NCBI RefSeq assembly: GCF_000523275.1
Contig: NZ_ATHQ01000001.1
Coordinates: 831,080 to 895,079, forward strand
Origin: Lebetimonas sp. JH292
GTDB lineage: Bacteria; Campylobacterota; Campylobacteria; Campylobacterales; Nautiliaceae
Reading direction: 5' to 3'
DNA length: 64,000 bases
Made by a program: the position numbers and the translations under genes. Below, piece by piece: positions 8,170 to 18,207 of this stretch. The notes below the pieces were generated by a model. The model searched no databases, was not told the origin of the DNA, and was given only the letters and a program-made list of their open reading frames with translations. The stretch's first letter is position 1; every line of letters starts with the position of its first letter.

Positions 8170-9232
8170 TTTTGTCGTAATAGGAGCCGGAATCGCCGGA
8201 GTACTCAGTGCCTACAGATTAAAAGAATATAATACGCTTCTTATAGATAAAAAAGGAATATTAGAAGGCGCAAGCTCTGCAGCGGGCGCTTTTTTATTTC
8301 CTAAAATAGGAATTGACAGCCCTTATACAAGATTTATTAACGATTCAATAATTGAAGCAATCGAATTTTATAAAAAAAAGGGAATTAATACCCATACAAA
8401 AGGTGTTTTACTTCTTCCGAGAGACAGAAAAGATATAGAAAAATTTAAAACTTATGAAAAAGAGATAAAACTTCCATTCAGAAAAATCGATAACGGCTTT
8501 TTTTTTGACATAGGCAGTCTGGTTGAAGTTGATGATGTCAGGAAAAAAATAAATGTAAATTTTAAGCAGTTTGAAACTAAAAAAATAGAATTTCGAAACA
8601 GTGTTTGGGTAATTAATGATGCAATAAAAACTAAAAATATTATTCTTTCCACCGGATATGAAAATTTAATTGATATTCCTTATATAAAAATTAGGCCTGT
8701 TTGGGGGGAGAGGATAGAGTTAAGTGAAAAATGTAAAGTGAAAAATGAAAAGCTGGATATTTATTATCATAAGAACTGCTCTTTGGCTTATGTAAATGGA
8801 AAATTCAGAATCGGGGCAACCCATAAAAGAAACTGTCTGGAATGCAAAGAAAATTTAGAAGAAGCTAATGAATTAATAAAAAAAGCAAATGAAATAATGG
8901 AAATCGAAGGAGAAACAGTTTCAATTAAAGGTGGGCAAAGGGCCGCAAGTATTGATTATTTTCCTATAGTTGGTAAAATTATAGATGTAGATAAAACTCT
9001 TTTAAATGATAAACATATTGTAAAAGGCTCCATTCCAAAAGAAATTTTTTACAAAAAAGGTCTTTATATTGTAAACGGAATGGGTGGAAGAGGCTTTTCC
9101 AATGCCGTTAGTACTTCAAGAATATTGAAAGAAATTATTTTTGAAAATAAAGAAAGCTTTATGGATACCAAAAGACTTTTTGTTAAATGGGCGAGAAAAG
9201 AGGGGGAGAGGTATTTGAATTGTAAGTTATGA
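8153..9232 (+). CDS. FAD-dependent oxidoreductase, MnmC C-terminal-domain type
   Basis: 359 residues of the DadA/DAO fold: dinucleotide-binding FVVIGAGIAGVLSAYRL, then ASSAAGAFLFPKIGI (in MnmC the equivalent is GASG..GALYPKL), RIGATHKRN, and GLYIVNGMGGRGFSNA. It is probably the oxidase half of MnmC, which removes carboxymethyl from cmnm5s2U34 in tRNA; the methyltransferase half is a separate gene at 45.5 kb. Residues around ELSEKCKVKNEKL (8722-8752) are an in-frame insertion of the GTGAAAAATG repeat. Start overlaps the lipoprotein end. Confidence 0.72.
   Translation: MKKVFDFVVIGAGIAGVLSAYRLKEYNTLLIDKKGILEGASSAAGAFLFPKIGIDSPYTRFINDSIIEAIEFYKKKGINTHTKGVLLLPRDRKDIEKFKTYEKEIKLPFRKIDNGFFFDIGSLVEVDDVRKKINVNFKQFETKKIEFRNSVWVINDAIKTKNIILSTGYENLIDIPYIKIRPVWGERIELSEKCKVKNEKLDIYYHKNCSLAYVNGKFRIGATHKRNCLECKENLEEANELIKKANEIMEIEGETVSIKGGQRAASIDYFPIVGKIIDVDKTLLNDKHIVKGSIPKEIFYKKGLYIVNGMGGRGFSNAVSTSRILKEIIFENKESFMDTKRLFVKWARKEGERYLNCKL
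8722..8752 (+). repeat. Heptad repeat inserted inside the MnmC-type gene
   Basis: Units AAGTGAAAAATG, TAAAGTGAAAAATG and AAAAG are read in frame as LSEKCKVKNEK. They have the same composition and phase as the intergenic tracts and fall between conserved parts of the protein, so they look like an insertion tolerated in a loop. Confidence 0.7.
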
Positions 9233-9300
9233 ATGTTGAGTGGTGAGTGTCAAGTGGAAAGTTATAAATGTATAATGGAAAATGGAAGTGAAAAATGATA
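9233..9300 (+). repeat. Degenerate GTGAG/GTGAAAA tract ahead of livG
   Basis: The gap after the oxidoreductase holds decayed units (GTTGAGTGGTGAGTGTCAAG, GGAAAATGGAAGTGAAAAATG). No palindromic module here. It runs up to the livG ribosome-binding site AAAGGAAAG. Confidence 0.6.
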
Positions 9301-9318
9301 ATGAAATAAAGGAAAGAA

Positions 9319-10080
9319 ATGTTAAAAGTAGATAAAGTTACAAAACAGTTTGGCGGGGTCGTTGCTATAAAAGATGTAACTTTTCATGTAAAACCGACAG
9401 AAATTTTTGCATTGGTCGGTCCTAACGGAGCGGGTAAAACAACGCTTTTTAATATAATAACCGGTGCTTTTTCCCCTACAAGCGGCAGGGTGTTTTTTAA
9501 AGACGAAGAGATAACAGGCTTAAAACCAAATGAAATTGTTAAAAGAGGAATTGCAAGAACTTTTCAAAATATAAGACTTTTTAATTCCATGAATGTTTTG
9601 GAAAATGTTTTAATAGGCTTTCATAATCATATTGAATATAATTTTTTTGAAGCAATTTTCAGATCTCCCAAATTTTTTAAACAGGAAAAAGTTCATAAAG
9701 AATTGGCTATGGAGATTCTTGAATTTTTAGGAATTGAAAAATATGCCTATGTAAATGCAAAAGCCTTAAGTTACGGTAATCAAAGAAAAGTAGAGATAGC
9801 AAGGGCACTGGCAACAGAGCCTGATTTACTACTTCTTGACGAGCCTGCGGCGGGAATGAATCCAAAAGAGACAGACGAACTTGCCGAAACCGTTTTTAAA
9901 CTGAGAGAAATTAAAGAAAAAACAATTCTTTTTATCGAACATGATATGAAATTTGTCCAAAAAATAGCCGACAGGGTAATGGTTTTGGATTATGGAAAAA
10001 CAATTTTTGAAGGAAAGCCTGCCGATATGATGAAAGATGAGCAGGTTGTTAAAGCATATCTCGGAAATATTGAAGTATGA
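9319..10080 (+). CDS. livG: Branched-chain amino acid-type ABC transporter ATPase LivG
   Basis: 253-residue ABC ATPase: Walker A GPNGAGKTT, Q-loop region RTFQNIRLF, signature LSYGNQRKVEIARAL, Walker B LLLLDEPAAG, H-loop EHD. The LSYGNQRK signature and length are those of the LivG group of HAAT importers. It is paired with livF but no livH, livM or substrate-binding livK is in the window. Substrate could be amino acids, urea or related compounds. Confidence 0.88.
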   Translation: MLKVDKVTKQFGGVVAIKDVTFHVKPTEIFALVGPNGAGKTTLFNIITGAFSPTSGRVFFKDEEITGLKPNEIVKRGIARTFQNIRLFNSMNVLENVLIGFHNHIEYNFFEAIFRSPKFFKQEKVHKELAMEILEFLGIEKYAYVNAKALSYGNQRKVEIARALATEPDLLLLDEPAAGMNPKETDELAETVFKLREIKEKTILFIEHDMKFVQKIADRVMVLDYGKTIFEGKPADMMKDEQVVKAYLGNIEV

Positions 10081-10098
10081 AACAGTGAGTGGTGAAAG

Positions 10099-10130
10099 CC
10101 TGCCCGGCCGCTTGTAAAGCGGCGGGGTGG
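10099..10130 (+). repeat. Palindromic repeat module, copy 3
   Basis: GC-rich form: CCTGCCCGGCCGCTTGTAAA followed by GCGGCGGGGTGG, between livG and livF and preceded by GTGAGTGGTGAAAG. GCCGCTT and AAGCGGC form a perfect stem that extends with C/G pairs. It resembles copy 6 more than copies 2, 4 and 5. Confidence 0.85.
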
Positions 10131-10158
10131 TAAGAAGATAAAATGATAAAGGATTGAG

Positions 10159-10857
10159 ATGCTGAATGTTAAAAATTTAAAAGTAAAATACGGAGTAATT
10201 GAAGCTGTGAGAGGAATTGATTTTAATGTAAAAGCCGGAGAAATTGTTACTATAATAGGTGCAAACGGGGCAGGAAAAACATCCACGCTTAATGCTGTTT
10301 TTAATTTAGTAAAAAAAGAGGGAAATATTCAGTTTGTTGAAGGTGACATCTCAAAAATACCGACACATCAGATTGTAAAAAGGGGACTTGCCTTAGTACC
10401 CGAGGGCAGGAAAATATTTATCAATTTAACGGTTGAAGAAAATTTAAAAATCGGCGCCTTTTTAAATGATGAGAATTTTGAAAGGCTGAGGGACGATATG
10501 TATAGACTTTTCCCGAGACTTAAAGAAAAAAGAAATAATTACGGGGGAAGCCTGAGCGGAGGTGAGCAGCAGATGCTTGCAATCGCCAGGGCATTGATGA
10601 GTGAACCTAAAATGCTGGTGTTGGATGAACCGAGCCTCGGGCTTGCCCCTATTATTGTAAAAGATGTGTTTGAAATATTACTTAGATTAAATAAAGAAGA
10701 AGATGTGACAATTCTTCTGGTTGAGCAAAACGCCGGTGCCGCACTTAGAATTGCAAACCGCGGATATGTAATGGAAAACGGCCTTTTGGTTATGGAAGAT
10801 GAGGCAGACAATTTACTTCAAAGTGATGAAATTAAGAAAAAATATTTAGGAGGATAG
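10159..10857 (+). CDS. livF: Branched-chain amino acid-type ABC transporter ATPase LivF
   Basis: 232 residues: Walker A GANGAGKTS, signature LSGGEQQMLAIARAL, Walker B MLVLDEPSLG, H-loop VEQN. Second ATPase of the Liv heterodimer. Its start follows a repeat-filled gap after livG. Its 3' end overlaps the converging exonuclease gene by 12 bases, so there is no room for a separate terminator. Confidence 0.88.
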   Translation: MLNVKNLKVKYGVIEAVRGIDFNVKAGEIVTIIGANGAGKTSTLNAVFNLVKKEGNIQFVEGDISKIPTHQIVKRGLALVPEGRKIFINLTVEENLKIGAFLNDENFERLRDDMYRLFPRLKEKRNNYGGSLSGGEQQMLAIARALMSEPKMLVLDEPSLGLAPIIVKDVFEILLRLNKEEDVTILLVEQNAGAALRIANRGYVMENGLLVMEDEADNLLQSDEIKKKYLGG

Positions 10858-11724
10858 TATTTCCCCTATTTTTTTCCTCATTCCCTTGCTCATTTTCATA
10901 TTATGATATGCCCATGAAAGATACTGAATATCAATTTCTGCCACATCTTGAATTAACATACCTTTATATTTACCGACCCCGAATCTGTATTCCGGCTCAA
11001 TATCCAGATTTTCCAAATGGTGTTCTATGGAATATTTTACATCCGGATCAAGGTCTGTAAGACTCAGCATATATTCTATATAATCAGGGTCTTTTATCAA
11101 TATGTCCCTTATATTTTCATATTTATATTTTCCCTGGTAAAATTTGTCATATAAAACCGGTTTTTTTGTAAGTTCTATTAATTCATCAACTGTTTTATCA
11201 AATTCTTTTACTAAATACTGCAGCAGTAAACCTAAAACAACAACATCTCCTAATGCATCATGGGCATTGATTTTAATATCGTATTTTTCGCATATATCTT
11301 TTTCTTTTTTGTAAAGTCCAAGGGCATATCTGTTGTATTGAAGTGAATATTTACTTTCTTTTATCAGATGTTTTAAAATTCTGAATGTGTCTATTACCTG
11401 AAAAAACGGGTTAAACCCTTCTTTTTTAAGCATTTCCAAATCAAATTCGGCATTATGAATAACAACTACATTTTCAGGAGAATTTAGTTCTTTTAATCTT
11501 TTATATACATCTGTAAATTTTAATTTGGGTTTATCTTCTATCATTTCATTTGTAATATGATGAACAGCCATTGCCTCAAAAGAAATAGGTATCCCGGGAT
11601 TTGCAAGGGTGTCGTGAATTTCTTCTATTTCAAGATTTCTGTTCATTACAAGAAAACTCAGCTGAATTATTTTGTCTTCTTCCCTGTTTCCTGTTGTTTC
11701 CGTATCAAGTATTATTATTTTCAT
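10846..11724 (-). CDS. DnaQ-type 3'-5' exonuclease with DUF3820-like tail
   Basis: 292 residues. Exo I DTETTG, exo II HNAEFD and exo III HDALGDV give the DEDDh active site. The last 70 residues (RFGVGKYKGMLIQDVAEIDIQYLSWAYHN) look like the small DUF3820-type domain often found on DNA-repair exonucleases. Could serve as a proofreading or repair nuclease. It is the last gene of a minus-strand string; its start overlaps the upstream PAS/kinase-like gene by 20 bases. Confidence 0.82.
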   Translation of the reverse strand: MKIIILDTETTGNREEDKIIQLSFLVMNRNLEIEEIHDTLANPGIPISFEAMAVHHITNEMIEDKPKLKFTDVYKRLKELNSPENVVVIHNAEFDLEMLKKEGFNPFFQVIDTFRILKHLIKESKYSLQYNRYALGLYKKEKDICEKYDIKINAHDALGDVVVLGLLLQYLVKEFDKTVDELIELTKKPVLYDKFYQGKYKYENIRDILIKDPDYIEYMLSLTDLDPDVKYSIEHHLENLDIEPEYRFGVGKYKGMLIQDVAEIDIQYLSWAYHNMKMSKGMRKKIGEILSS

Positions 11725-12358
11725 CCAGTTCCTTAATTAACGGTATTTTTATGGAATATCCCTCTTCATGATTTTCAATTTCAAAAAAATTTGATTTTAT
11801 TCTTTTGAAAGGGGGCGTAACTATGTCAATTTGGGCAAGAGGATATTTTTTAGTATCTATTTTTATATATTCCCCCACAAGTATTTTTGAGGTTATTTTA
11901 GCTTTTTTAGAGTTTTCCAGCATTTCAAAAATGATATTTATCAGCTCTTTTTTGTTTAAATAAATTTCAGGAATTGAAGGGTCGTAAAAAGTGGTAATTT
12001 GAACATTCTTTAATTCCATATAATCTTTTACAAATTCAAGAAGCATTGAAAATTTTACTTTTTCAAGATTATTCAGTGTTATGTTTTTTTTATCTGTATT
12101 TATAAAAAACCTGATACCGAGTTTTTCTTCATAAAAACCGATTGAATAACCATTAAATTCAAACTTGTCAAATTTTACCAATTTAAACTCTGTTTTTATA
12201 CCATCTTTCGGGGCATTTTTCAGCGCAAATTCAAATACTTCTTTTTTATTTATATAAGAAAGAAATATTTCAGCTTCTTGATTACAGTAAACAATATTTG
12301 ATTTGTAATCAAATATTATCAAAGGGTTTATATCATATTCACACCAGAATTTAAACAT
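11705..12358 (-). CDS. PAS- and kinase-like protein lacking a phosphorylatable His box
   Basis: 217 residues. The first 55 (PLIIFDYKSNIVYCNQEAEIF) resemble a PAS domain. The rest (NKKELINIIFEMLENSKKAKITS ... EEGYSIKIPLI) resembles a degenerate GHKL ATPase with an N-box-like INIIFEMLENS but no clear G1/G2 boxes, and no His box is visible. It overlaps the upstream AAA+/Fis-like gene by eight bases, suggesting they act together. Function is inference only. Confidence 0.5.
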   Translation of the reverse strand: MFKFWCEYDINPLIIFDYKSNIVYCNQEAEIFLSYINKKEVFEFALKNAPKDGIKTEFKLVKFDKFEFNGYSIGFYEEKLGIRFFINTDKKNITLNNLEKVKFSMLLEFVKDYMELKNVQITTFYDPSIPEIYLNKKELINIIFEMLENSKKAKITSKILVGEYIKIDTKKYPLAQIDIVTPPFKRIKSNFFEIENHEEGYSIKIPLIKELDENNNT

Positions 12359-13013
12359 TTAGAGCCTTCATTTTTTTTGTAAGTGTGACTCTGTTGATTT
12401 TTAATCTTTCAGAAATTTGAAGTTTGGAATGGTATTTTTCTTTCATAGCGCTAAAAAGTATTTTTTCAAATCTGTTTATTTCTTCTTCATATGTCGAATG
12501 TTTTTCTTTTAAATATTCTTTTAAAATTTTGTAAATTTCTTCCATGCTGGGTTTAAGGAGCTCTTTATAAACCTGTTTTTTAAGTGAATTTAAATTTTCA
12601 CTGATATCCGGATTTTGAATTTTAATTTTTTTATCAATTTTAAGCTCTTCCTTTGCCTTTTGTATAAAATATTCCATAAAAAATTCTATATCTTCAGGAT
12701 GCTCAGTTAAGGGCTTCAATTCAATTTCAAAAGCAAAATATTTTTTTAATATTGCTTTGTCCATAGGCTTTTCGCCTGTGGCAATTAATATGGGAATATT
12801 TTCATAAAGCATGGGGTTTTTATCAAAATTTTCAATAATGCAGGGATAATTTGTATTTATATTATTGATAATTGCATTGGGTGAAATATATTTGGCAAGG
12901 GTTGTTTTTCCGACACCTTTTTCTCCCCAAATATATACGCTTAAATTAAGCTCCCTTGACATATCAGCCAGATTTTTTATTTTTGTTAAATATTCAGAGT
13001 TGGCTAAAAACAT
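12351..13013 (-). CDS. Degenerate NtrC-like AAA+ protein with Fis-type HTH
   Basis: 220 residues. P-loop YIWGEKGVGKTTLAKYI at about 30, a possible Walker B (CIIENFDKN), no GAFTGA loop, and a C-terminal Fis-like helix-turn-helix (KLQISERLKINRVTLTKKMKAL). This is the outline of a sigma-54 activator that has lost most of its central domain. It may bind DNA without contacting sigma-54. It lies downstream of glnK-amtB and a membrane sensor. Confidence 0.55.
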   Translation of the reverse strand: MFLANSEYLTKIKNLADMSRELNLSVYIWGEKGVGKTTLAKYISPNAIINNINTNYPCIIENFDKNPMLYENIPILIATGEKPMDKAILKKYFAFEIELKPLTEHPEDIEFFMEYFIQKAKEELKIDKKIKIQNPDISENLNSLKKQVYKELLKPSMEEIYKILKEYLKEKHSTYEEEINRFEKILFSAMKEKYHSKLQISERLKINRVTLTKKMKALNV

Positions 13014-13033
13014 TTACACCTTTTTGAAAAGTA

Positions 13034-13870
13034 TTATATCAAATTCTTTCTTTTTACAAAAAAAGCAACACTCCCCATCATTAAAGAAATTCCTACAAAC
13101 AGATACAGAGCGTTAATCATTTTTTCAGGATAATTAAGAGAAATTTTAAATACAAGCATCAATACTTCAATACAGAGGGCTATCATAATGGAAAGAATAA
13201 ATTTTATAAATGTTTTAAATTCCGTTTCTTCCCTTTTATAACTTTTAAAAAGTACCCCCTCAAGAAGCGTTTTCGCCAAATCGAAAATAGCCACAGCGAT
13301 TGTAATATAAATAATAGGTTTAAAAAAATCCATAATTTCAAGGTTGTGTATATGGGTAAGTACTTTAAATAAAGAAAAACCGAGCATCAAAAAAGCAAAC
13401 AGTGCCATTAAAATACCGCTTAAAAAATAAAAAGACGATGTAAGCCTGTCAAAAAAAGGGTGAATTTCAAGCAGTTTGAATCTCTCAAGCAGTTTTTTGA
13501 CATTAAAATCCAAAAAAATGAATTTATCGTTTTCTTTTTTTACTAATGTTACGCATAAATTTCCGCTTGCAGAACTTTTATAGGCTTCAGAAATGGCAAA
13601 ATCGGTATTTTCAAATTTTTCCAAAAGGTAATCTCTTTTTATGTTTTTTTGAGAATTGTCAGTTCTGTTTCTGTAATAATTTGGTGAAATTTGAATTTTA
13701 TTGCTTGTATCGACAACATAAACCAATTCCAAAGATTTAAATAAATCAAACAGTTCTTCGAAATTATCTTTTTCGAATTTTATCAAGGAATTGAAATTTT
13801 CGACAGTGTTTTTCAAAAATGATTTTATGTTTTCTTTATTATTGTTGTAAATTTCAATTAACTCATTCAT
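13034..13870 (-). CDS. Membrane protein with PDC/Cache-like sensor domain
   Basis: 278 residues. The first 140 (LVYVVDTSNKIQISPNYY ... FLDFNVKKLLERFKLLEIHP) resemble a PDC/Cache ligand-binding domain, then four hydrophobic helices (about 147-170, 182-202, 220-240, 250-268) end in VKRKN. There is no signalling output domain, so it may sense a ligand and work with neighbours. Its 3' side is next to the AAA+/Fis-like gene. Confidence 0.55.
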   Translation of the reverse strand: MNELIEIYNNNKENIKSFLKNTVENFNSLIKFEKDNFEELFDLFKSLELVYVVDTSNKIQISPNYYRNRTDNSQKNIKRDYLLEKFENTDFAISEAYKSSASGNLCVTLVKKENDKFIFLDFNVKKLLERFKLLEIHPFFDRLTSSFYFLSGILMALFAFLMLGFSLFKVLTHIHNLEIMDFFKPIIYITIAVAIFDLAKTLLEGVLFKSYKREETEFKTFIKFILSIMIALCIEVLMLVFKISLNYPEKMINALYLFVGISLMMGSVAFFVKRKNLI

Positions 13871-13913
13871 AAGTTGCCTTTTTACAAAATAAAAGATAGA
13901 TAAATACAGGGGT

Positions 13914-13941
13914 CCCCGAAAAACCGATAGGTTTTTTGGGG
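13914..13941 (-). terminator. Hairpin after amtB
   Basis: CCCCGAAAAACC at 13914-13925 pairs with GGTTTTTTGGGG at 13930-13941 around a GATA loop, immediately beyond the amtB stop. No long T-run follows on the minus strand, so it may be a partial terminator or a stabilizing 3' hairpin. Confidence 0.6.
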
Positions 13942-13945
13942 TTAA

Positions 13946-15602
<1,657 letters not shown>

Positions 15603-15625
15603 TTATAATAGTTTATTCTTTAAAC

Positions 15626-15642
15626 TGATTAAATTTTAATCA
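15626..15642. promoter_or_regulatory. 17-bp dyad between glnK and ftr genes
   Basis: TGATTAAA, a central T, then TTTAATCA: perfect 8-bp inverted arms. It sits 66 bases upstream of glnK and 43 bases upstream of the ftr -35 box, so a regulator bound there could affect both. It does not fit FNR spacing, and no sigma-54 -24/-12 element was seen. Confidence 0.4.
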
Positions 15643-15684
15643 ATTGGTGTAAAGAAAATATTAAATTAAGATGAATTATATTTT

Positions 15685-15712
15685 TTGACATTTTTTTTTA
15701 ATTTGATAAAAT
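15685..15712 (+). promoter_or_regulatory. Promoter of the ferredoxin-thioredoxin reductase gene
   Basis: TTGACA at 15685-15690 and TAAAAT at 15707-15712 are 16 bases apart; the start codon is 21 bases beyond the -10 box, after AAAGGAGGG. This is one of the few full -35/-10 promoters in the window. Confidence 0.6.
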
Positions 15713-15732
15713 CAAGCAAAAAAGGAGGGTTT

Positions 15733-16077
15733 ATGCTTAAACCAAAAAGAGATAATGTTGATATGAACAGCGAAGAATTTAAAACTGAAGAAGAAAAAAC
15801 AAAAAAATTTGTTGAAAAAGTTGTAAAACAGTTCGGATGGTGTATAACTCCAGATAAAGAAGTTTATGATGCCATTGTTATGGGTCTTACAAGAAATAAA
15901 CTGATGTTTGGAAAGAGATACTGTCCTTGTTTTATCCCGATGGGTGATAAAGAAGACAGAATCTGTCCTTGTAAACCGGCAATTGACCACGAGGTAGTGG
16001 AAGGGTGCTGTCACTGCGGAATTTATTGCAATCCGGAAAAATGTGAAGAAATTAAAAAGGGGATGGATGAAAAATAA
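15733..16077 (+). CDS. Ferredoxin-thioredoxin reductase, catalytic (beta) chain
   Basis: 114 residues. The cysteine pattern CPC-x16-CPC-x8-CHC (RYCPCFIPMG, RICPCKPAI, GCCHCGIYC) provides the [4Fe-4S] cluster and active disulfide that pass ferredoxin electrons to thioredoxin. I start it at the ATG after AAAGGAGGG, not the in-frame TTG at 15685 that lies inside the promoter. Stand-alone beta chains without the variable subunit are known in anaerobes. Followed in overlap by a rhodanese. Confidence 0.88.
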   Translation: MLKPKRDNVDMNSEEFKTEEEKTKKFVEKVVKQFGWCITPDKEVYDAIVMGLTRNKLMFGKRYCPCFIPMGDKEDRICPCKPAIDHEVVEGCCHCGIYCNPEKCEEIKKGMDEK

Positions 16078-16426
16078 AAATATTTTAAAAAAAACTCAGA
16101 TTTTGGGAGATGAACTGGTCGAACTGTTAAACGCCAGAAAAAAGAAATTAATAGATTTTGAACTTATTGATATAAGAGAGCCGTTTGAATATAAAGAGGC
16201 AAAAATAAAAGGTGTTGACAGACTGCTTCCTATTACAAATTTTCAAAATGATATGAAAATATGGAATGATTTAATAAAAAATAAAAAAGATTTTATAATT
16301 TATTGCAGAAGCGGGAACAGAACTTCTTATCTTCAAAATTATTTAAAACAAAAATTTAATATAGGTGTTCCCCATTTAGCACAGGGTATTATCAATTACC
16401 CTGGAATTATTGAAAAGGACAAATAA
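16067..16426 (+). CDS. Rhodanese-like sulfurtransferase
   Basis: 119-residue single rhodanese domain: ELIDIREPFEYKEAKI near the start and the active-site loop IIYCRSGNRTSYL with its catalytic cysteine. Start ATG at 16067, after AAAAAGGGG, overlaps the end of the reductase gene. Pairing with ferredoxin-thioredoxin reductase suggests persulfide or disulfide handling; this is inference. Confidence 0.85.
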   Translation: MKNKNILKKTQILGDELVELLNARKKKLIDFELIDIREPFEYKEAKIKGVDRLLPITNFQNDMKIWNDLIKNKKDFIIYCRSGNRTSYLQNYLKQKFNIGVPHLAQGIINYPGIIEKDK

Positions 16427-16440
16427 TTAAAAGGAATGAA

Positions 16441-18189
16441 ATGTTTTTGGAAGAAGTATATGAAATTGTAAGAAAAAGAGATGAAAGAATAAATAAATAT
16501 TTTAAAAAATGCCCGGATGATATAAGGGCATTGTTTGAAGAGATATTAAAAACACTGAACCTGGAAATAAATGAAGACAATTTAACCGCCCTTAAAAAAA
16601 GATTTTTTCATTTAAGGGAAGATTCTCTTATAAATCTTTTAAAAAAAGCAAAATTGAATGAATCGGAAATAAAGGAAATTCAGCTTGATTTATACGAACT
16701 TACCAAAAATTTCTGGATAAAAGAGCATGAAAAACTTATAAACGAACTTTCACCTTTTATAGGGCCTTTTTATACTGAGCTTTTAAAAGGTGTGCATAAA
16801 ATAGGGATTGCTTTTTCTGCATGGCAGCCAAAATGGACAAAACATATTATTCATACAGTTAATGAAGAGCTGTCTTTGGAATTTGCGGGCGACGAGGCAA
16901 AAGTGATGGATTATTTAATTGAAAATGATTTACTAGATAAAAAAACGGCAGACAGAAGTTACAGTGTTTTGGTAAAAACCAAAAACGGATATGTGGTCAA
17001 AACATACGCAGAGGTTTTTGAAGAGGAAGTAAATGAAGCTGTTAAGGCGATAGACGGACTTATTTTAGCTCTTGAAAAGCTGGAAAATGAAAAAAAAGCC
17101 GAATGGATTTTGTATTTTAACGCCCTGAAAACGGCGCTTCTCGAAAAAAATAGAAAAGAACTTATTAAAAGATGGGCAAATGTGGACAGAATCTGGATGG
17201 ATATAGATTCCCCGATTCAGGTAGGTCATCCGCTTGAATATTATGAGGATAAATTCCGTAAAGCCGTGGCGCTTGAGCTTGATGTAAGGATTCAAAACCC
17301 GAATGTTAAAAGTTATGTAAAAGAAAATATTGTTAAAATGTATAAAAAACAGTGCACTGATGAAAATCTTTTAGAAAATGCCATAAAAAATATTGAAAGA
17401 ACTAAGCTTTTCATTTCAACACCCGCTCTTTTTTACGGAGCTGAGTTTAACGGACTTTTTTCAGCCCAGGTTGTACCAAATGATGAGGGTGTAAGTCGTG
17501 AAAAAGGCAAAAAAATATTTGCTTTTGTAGATAAGGTTTATGAAGATATAAAAGCAAGACCAAAAATGCTTCTCAGTTATGAAATTTTAGGTAAAGAATT
17601 TATGGATAAGTTTTATAAAAACTTAGAAGATAAAGAAAAATTTGTAAAAGTTTATGACATTACAACAATAGGCCATGAGTTCGGGCATATTTTATGGGTG
17701 GATGAAGAGAGCGAAGCTAAAATGAATAAAAGCGGCATGTTTAAAAATGTAGAGGAATTTAAAGCAACAACAGGCGGACTGATGGCGTTTTTTGAAAATG
17801 AAGAAAAGGAATTGATTGAATCCGTATTGGAAGATACAATAAAAAGGGCTGTTGGATTAATTTCCTGGATGGAAGTTGACGACGTACTGCCTTATTATAT
17901 TGAAGGGCTTATTCATTTAACCGGGCTTTTTGAAAATGAAGTAATTAAATTTAACGGTAAGAATCTGGAATATAATTATGAAAATTATGAAAAACTTAAA
18001 GTTTGGTATAAAGATACCTATCTGGATTTGGCAAATCATTATATTGAAAAAAAAGATGCAAAAGAATTTTTGGATAAAATTGTTTATAAAGATAAAAATT
18101 ATTATCCGATAAATAAAAAAGCGGATGAATTTGTAAAATATTATTATCAAAGATACAGGGAAATCGGAGAAAGAATCTATAAAGATTAA
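16441..18189 (+). CDS. CiaB-family protein with M3-like metallopeptidase motif
   Basis: 582 residues, all soluble. A zinc-peptidase motif HEFGH (in TTIGHEFGHILWVDEESEAKMN, about residue 413) is followed by a Glu-rich segment NVEEFKATTGGLMAFFENE, as in M3-type oligopeptidases. Its overall pattern, including HPLEYYEDKFRKAVA, is like the family annotated as invasion protein CiaB in Campylobacterota. In a free-living autotroph a peptidase role is more likely than invasion. Family naming is from memory and not checked. Confidence 0.62.
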   Translation: MFLEEVYEIVRKRDERINKYFKKCPDDIRALFEEILKTLNLEINEDNLTALKKRFFHLREDSLINLLKKAKLNESEIKEIQLDLYELTKNFWIKEHEKLINELSPFIGPFYTELLKGVHKIGIAFSAWQPKWTKHIIHTVNEELSLEFAGDEAKVMDYLIENDLLDKKTADRSYSVLVKTKNGYVVKTYAEVFEEEVNEAVKAIDGLILALEKLENEKKAEWILYFNALKTALLEKNRKELIKRWANVDRIWMDIDSPIQVGHPLEYYEDKFRKAVALELDVRIQNPNVKSYVKENIVKMYKKQCTDENLLENAIKNIERTKLFISTPALFYGAEFNGLFSAQVVPNDEGVSREKGKKIFAFVDKVYEDIKARPKMLLSYEILGKEFMDKFYKNLEDKEKFVKVYDITTIGHEFGHILWVDEESEAKMNKSGMFKNVEEFKATTGGLMAFFENEEKELIESVLEDTIKRAVGLISWMEVDDVLPYYIEGLIHLTGLFENEVIKFNGKNLEYNYENYEKLKVWYKDTYLDLANHYIEKKDAKEFLDKIVYKDKNYYPINKKADEFVKYYYQRYREIGERIYKD

Positions 18190-18207
18190 ATTTTGGGCAA
18201 AGACGAA

